Of a stretch of 9,285 nucleotides of DNA, positions 6,642 through 9,285 are shown one piece after another (within the stretch, counting starts at the first letter, position 1; each line of letters opens with the position of its first letter). The notes beneath the pieces are model-generated. The model had not been told where the DNA came from, made no database searches, and saw only the letters and a program-made list of their open reading frames with translations. Where the stretch lies: contig JADHTP010000107.1 of assembly GCA_016784945.1 (NCBI GenBank), forward strand, positions 1 through 9,285, read 5' to 3'. This DNA is from Deltaproteobacteria bacterium (GTDB lineage Bacteria; Myxococcota_A; UBA9042; DTJE01). Made by a program: the position numbers and the translations under genes.

Positions 6642-7298
6642 TCAGTCCTCGTCGAGGCGCTTGATCAATTCCAGCATGTGGGGGGACACGGGTCTGCGCT
6701 CCTGGAGGTTCGACCGGCCCAGGAAGGAGTGCACGTATCGGGCCAGCACATCGACTTCCAGGTTCACCGGGTTCCCCGGCGACAGCCCGTCGAGGGTGGT
6801 GCCGGCCAGGGTGTGGGGGATCAGCATGAGCGTGAAGCCCTTGCCGGTGACCCCGTTGACCGTGAGGCTCACCCCGTTCACCGTGACCGAGCCTTTTTCC
6901 GCCAGGAAGGCCAGCACTTCCCGACCGGCATCTATAGTCACCTCCCGGGCGTCGCCGAAAGCCTTGTTCTGCCGGACTGTGCCCACGGCGTCCACGTGGC
7001 CGGTGACGATGTGACCACCGAACCGTCCGTCCGCCTTCATAGCCCTTTCCAGGTTGACCTTCTGACCGGAACGAAGCCGTCCCAGGGTGGTCCTGTCCAG
7101 GGTCTCGGACGAAGCGAAGGCCTCGAATCCCGCGCCAAGGACACGCTCCACGGTGAGACACGGTCCTTCCACCGAGATGCTTTCGCCCAGGACCAGCGCT
7201 CCCGAATCGAATGCGGCGTCGATGACGAGGGTAGCCCCGCCCCGCTCACGCCGCACGGAACGCAAGGTCCCTGATGTCTCGATGATCCCTGTGAACAT
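6642..7298 (-). CDS. ribE: Riboflavin synthase, alpha chain
   Basis: Makes riboflavin by dismutation of two 6,7-dimethyl-8-ribityllumazine molecules. The 218-residue protein has the diagnostic N-terminus MFTGIIE and two tandem lumazine-binding barrels (about 1-92 and 93-190), ending in the trimerisation helix (DVLARYVHSFL). The first barrel keeps the conserved Cys (C47 in PCLTV). The second has GGHIVTGHVDAVGTV and NGVSLTVNGV. In the first barrel the common NG-x-CLTV motif reads EGPCLTV, an uncommon but probably tolerated variant. The ATG is well supported by AGGGGAGG at 7307-7314, 8 bases upstream, the best ribosome site in the window. The stop is 9 bases before the lipoprotein gene. The usual followers ribBA and ribH are not here, so the lumazine substrate must come from genes elsewhere. 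Confidence 0.97.
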   Translation of the reverse strand: MFTGIIETSGTLRSVRRERGGATLVIDAAFDSGALVLGESISVEGPCLTVERVLGAGFEAFASSETLDRTTLGRLRSGQKVNLERAMKADGRFGGHIVTGHVDAVGTVRQNKAFGDAREVTIDAGREVLAFLAEKGSVTVNGVSLTVNGVTGKGFTLMLIPHTLAGTTLDGLSPGNPVNLEVDVLARYVHSFLGRSNLQERRPVSPHMLELIKRLDED

Positions 7299-7306
7299 CG
7301 AAGGTT

Positions 7307-7314
7307 CCTCCCCT
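7307..7314 (-). promoter_or_regulatory. Strong Shine-Dalgarno site of ribE
   Basis: AGGGGAGG lies 8 bases before the ribE ATG. It is the longest match to the anti-Shine-Dalgarno in the window and fixes the start at MFTGIIE. It suggests that ribE is translated independently of ribD. Confidence 0.85.
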
Positions 7315-7327
7315 GTCGGCGGACCCT

Positions 7328-7356
7328 AGTGTAATGTCTCCGGGTTTGATTGGCTA
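7328..7356 (-). promoter_or_regulatory. Possible sigma-70-like promoter before ribE
   Basis: TAGCCA (7356-7351) and TACACT (7333-7328) are 17 bases apart, and each matches four of six consensus positions. The -35 element overlaps the ribD stop codon. The predicted transcript would start about 20-25 bases before the ribE ATG, leaving room for the strong ribosome site. This is a weak match that could arise by chance; ribE may simply be read through from ribD. Confidence 0.25.
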
Positions 7357-8463
7357 GCGGGACCCGGGTTCCATCTCGACCATGATATCGGGACCCAGGC
7401 GGCGAGTGTGGATCACGGTGAACTGCAGGGCATGGTCGAGCGTCCGGATACCCATGTCGTCGCACAGGGGCCGGGCGGAAGGGTCGCCAAGGAGGCGCGG
7501 GGCCATGAACAACAGGAAACGGTCCACGAGGCCTTCCTTGATCAGGGCGGCTGCCAGTTCGGCGCCCCCTTCGACCAGCAGGCTCTGAATACCCCGGTTT
7601 CCCAGCTCATCGATGACGCCGGACAGGGGCACCAGGCCATCCCGGCCACCCAGGCCCACCACTTCGACGCCCTTTTCCTTCAGCGTGGCGATCCGGGAGG
7701 AGTCGCCGGACTTCGTGGTGAAGACCAGCACCGGCGAGTCCGCCACCGTGCGCACCAGCTGGGAGTCCGGCGCCAGGCTGGGGGTTTCGTCCACCACGGC
7801 CCGAACGGGCACGCCTCCCGACCGGACCAGGGTGGGGAGCAGGAGGGGATCATCCAGTCGCGCGGTACCGGCGCCGACCATCACGCAGTCACAGTGTGAC
7901 CGCATGCGGTGAACCTGTCGTCTCGATTGGGCGGAGGTGATCCAGCGGGCCGACCCGTCGCGTTGGGCGGTCTTGCCATCCAGGGTCGACGCCATCTTGA
8001 GGGTGACCAGGGGCCTGCCGGTCCCCACCCACTTGATGAACGGGGCGTTGAGGCGCCTGGCCCGGGTCTCCAGCAGTCCCGTGTGTACCTCGATTCCCTG
8101 GTCGCGCAGCTGCCCGATGCCTTTTCCGGACACCTTGGGATTGGGGTCGATCATGCCCACGAACACCCGCCGGATCCCGGAGTGGGCCACGGCGCCGGTG
8201 CAGGGCGGTGTCCTGCCCTGGTGGCAGCAGGGCTCGAGGTTCACGTACAGGTCACATCCTGGCGCGCGGAATCCAACGGCCTTCAACGCCTCCACTTCCG
8301 CGTGGTCGCGTCCCGCAGCCCGGTGCCAACCCCGGGACACCACTTCACCATTTCGGACCAGGACGGCCCCCACCATGGGGTTGGGCGACGACTGTCCGGC
8401 CCCGCGCGCGGCCAGCCCCAGGGCCATCCGCATGAATCGTTCGTGGACCCTGACGTCCTTCAT
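7354..8463 (-). CDS. ribD: Bifunctional riboflavin deaminase/reductase RibD
   Basis: Carries out the second and third steps of riboflavin synthesis: deamination of the diaminopyrimidine made from GTP, then NADPH-dependent reduction of its ribosyl side chain. The deaminase domain (about residues 5-148) has the zinc site H54-A-E56 and EPCCHQGRTPPC with C79 and C88; SSPNPMVGAVLV is the standard N-terminal motif. The reductase domain (about 150-363) has LKMASTLDGK, GSARWITS, VGAGTARLDDP and the VEGGAEL motif. At 369 residues the length is typical, so both activities should be present. The start overlaps the nrdR stop as ATGA, with AGGA just upstream inside nrdR. A 55-base gap separates it from ribE. 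I see no FMN riboswitch: the upstream gene overlaps it and the gap before ribE is too short for one. Confidence 0.97.
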   Translation of the reverse strand: MKDVRVHERFMRMALGLAARGAGQSSPNPMVGAVLVRNGEVVSRGWHRAAGRDHAEVEALKAVGFRAPGCDLYVNLEPCCHQGRTPPCTGAVAHSGIRRVFVGMIDPNPKVSGKGIGQLRDQGIEVHTGLLETRARRLNAPFIKWVGTGRPLVTLKMASTLDGKTAQRDGSARWITSAQSRRQVHRMRSHCDCVMVGAGTARLDDPLLLPTLVRSGGVPVRAVVDETPSLAPDSQLVRTVADSPVLVFTTKSGDSSRIATLKEKGVEVVGLGGRDGLVPLSGVIDELGNRGIQSLLVEGGAELAAALIKEGLVDRFLLFMAPRLLGDPSARPLCDDMGIRTLDHALQFTVIHTRRLGPDIMVEMEPGSR

Positions 8464-8960
8464 TTCTTCCTGGCCTTGGCTTTCTTCGATGGGCGGCGGG
8501 ACCGCTTGCGCCGGCCCAGGAGGGTCTTGATCTCGTCCTGGAAGGCGGTGATGTCGGTGAATTTCCGGTACACGCTGGCGAATCGAACGTAGGCCACCGG
8601 GTCTTTATCCCGCAGGAAGTCCATGACCTGTTCGCCGATCCACTGGGTTTCCACTTCGCGGACCACCCGGTCCTGGATGCGTCCCAGCAGTCCATCCACG
8701 AATCCTTCCAGGTCCTTGAGGGGAATAGATGTCTTTTCACAGGCCCGTATGAGCCCCTCGAGGACCTTGGTCCGGCGGAATTCTTCCCGTTGGCCGTTCT
8801 TCTTGACCACCACGGGAATGAACTCTTCGGGGTGTTCGTAGGTGGTGAAACGTCGTTTGCAGGATTCGCATTCGCGGCGGCGACGGATGGACCCTCCGTC
8901 CCCTCCTGCCCGGGAGTCGATCACCCGGCTGTCCGGATCTCCGCAGAAGGGACACTTCAT
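8460..8960 (-). CDS. nrdR: Transcriptional repressor NrdR
   Basis: A zinc-ribbon/ATP-cone repressor that senses adenine nucleotides and represses ribonucleotide reductase genes by binding NrdR boxes. The 166-residue protein starts MKCPFCGD. Its zinc ribbon has ligands C3, C6, C31 and C34, followed by RRFTTYE, which is near-invariant in the family. The ATP-cone covers about residues 46-136 and includes VVVKKNGQREEF and the VRFASVYRKF segment. The tail from about residue 148 is very basic (Arg/Lys-rich) and makes the protein slightly longer than the usual 150-160. The ATG lies 4 bases after the rpiB stop, with only a modest GGTGA upstream. The stop overlaps the ribD start as ATGA, which suggests translational coupling. 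No ribonucleotide reductase gene is in the window, so its targets are elsewhere. nrdR next to ribD is a widespread arrangement. Confidence 0.97.
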   Translation of the reverse strand: MKCPFCGDPDSRVIDSRAGGDGGSIRRRRECESCKRRFTTYEHPEEFIPVVVKKNGQREEFRRTKVLEGLIRACEKTSIPLKDLEGFVDGLLGRIQDRVVREVETQWIGEQVMDFLRDKDPVAYVRFASVYRKFTDITAFQDEIKTLLGRRKRSRRPSKKAKARKK

Positions 8961-8964
8961 GGGG

Positions 8965-9285
8965 TCACCGCTGAAGTTGTTCCATGTCGGTAATCAGGTC
9001 AAGGCGTCGCTGGTGCCTGGGCTCGAAATCGGCTCCCAGGAAGGCGTCCACGATCTCCAAGGCAAGGGTCGGCCCCAGCAGGCGGCCGGCCACCACCAGG
9101 ATGTTGGCATTGTTGTGCTGCCGTGCGAGGCGGGCGGTGGTCACGTCGTGGACCAGGGCGGCCCGGATGCCCGGAACTTTGTTGGCCGCGATGGACATGC
9201 CGATGCCGGTGCCGCAGACCAGGAGGCCCATATCGACCTGCCCCGTGGCCACGGCCTGACCCACCAGGCGGGCAAAGTCGGGGTA
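8965..9285 (-). CDS. rpiB: Ribose-5-phosphate isomerase B, 5' end outside the window
   Basis: Interconverts ribose 5-phosphate and ribulose 5-phosphate in the cytoplasm (non-oxidative pentose phosphate pathway). The visible part is the C-terminal 106 residues of the roughly 145-150 usual for RpiB, and the reading frame stays open to the window edge. It opens with YPDFARLVGQAVATGQ, a standard internal RpiB segment. The CGTGIGMSIAANKVPGIRAA block follows and holds the Cys that serves as the catalytic base in the family, then an ARLARQHNNANIL segment and the usual helical C-terminus ending MEQLQR. A GTG near 9264 could be misread as a start, but homology shows the protein begins off the window. 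The stop lies 4 bases before nrdR, so the two are probably co-transcribed. rpiB next to nrdR/rib genes is a known arrangement, often with glyA between them; glyA is absent here. The related LacA/LacB galactose-6-phosphate isomerases are less likely in this context. Confidence 0.96.
   Translation of the reverse strand, partial: YPDFARLVGQAVATGQVDMGLLVCGTGIGMSIAANKVPGIRAALVHDVTTARLARQHNNANILVVAGRLLGPTLALEIVDAFLGADFEPRHQRRLDLITDMEQLQR

Noticed and set aside
6520..7161. A 213-codon open frame on the minus strand, overlapping ribE in another frame
   Set aside because: It is a frame-shifted shadow of riboflavin synthase, with an Arg/Gly/Pro-rich translation typical of out-of-frame GC-rich DNA.
7299..7353. 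Possible FMN riboswitch before ribE
   Set aside because: The gap is only 55 bases, much shorter than an FMN aptamer, and it does not show the conserved aptamer segments.
9262..9264. GTG as the true start of rpiB
   Set aside because: The eight codons before it (YPDFARL and the GTG itself) match the interior of RpiB, so the real start lies outside the window.

Overview
The window is a compact run of ten genes, all on the minus strand, so transcription runs from high to low coordinates. GC content is high. Gaps between genes are 4 to 64 bases and three junctions are ATGA overlaps, so coding density is close to complete. The first gene (rpiB) lacks its start and the last (a fumarylacetoacetase-family gene) lacks its end. 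A lipoprotein signal peptide and an ECF sigma factor paired with a membrane-anchored putative anti-sigma factor suggest a Gram-negative bacterium. The rpiB-nrdR-ribD-ribE order is familiar from Deltaproteobacteria-like and related GC-rich phyla, but I cannot assign a phylum. I saw no rRNA, tRNA, CRISPR array, transposase or phage gene.

Layout in transcription order: (1) 9285-8965 rpiB, partial; (2) 8960-8460 nrdR, the ribonucleotide reductase repressor; (3) 8463-7354 ribD and (4) 7298-6642 ribE, riboflavin synthesis; (5) 6632-4920 a 570-residue lipoprotein of unknown function; (6) 4909-4268 an ECF sigma factor; (7) 4271-2955 a single-pass membrane protein, probably its anti-sigma factor; (8) 2958-2287 queE, 7-deazaguanine synthesis; (9) 2222-801 a HemY-type porphyrinogen oxidase; (10) 772-1 a fumarylacetoacetate hydrolase-family enzyme, partial.

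Seven of the genes are housekeeping or cofactor genes: pentose phosphate isomerisation, dNTP control, flavin, queuosine/deazapurine and heme synthesis, and a catabolic hydrolase. The riboflavin genes feed FAD supply and HemY is an FAD enzyme, so part of the cluster is metabolically linked. The part that stands out is the middle module, lipoprotein-sigma-anti-sigma (6632-2955). It sits inside the cofactor genes and is tightly spaced with them. The lipoprotein looks by eye like a CHAT/caspase-type fold that has lost its catalytic His and Cys. The anti-sigma candidate has no cysteine, so it cannot be a zinc-binding anti-sigma factor. It carries a long Pro/Ala/Gly-rich and basic segment and a helical-repeat C-terminus beyond the membrane. 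Together they could be an envelope-sensing system, but that function is inferred.
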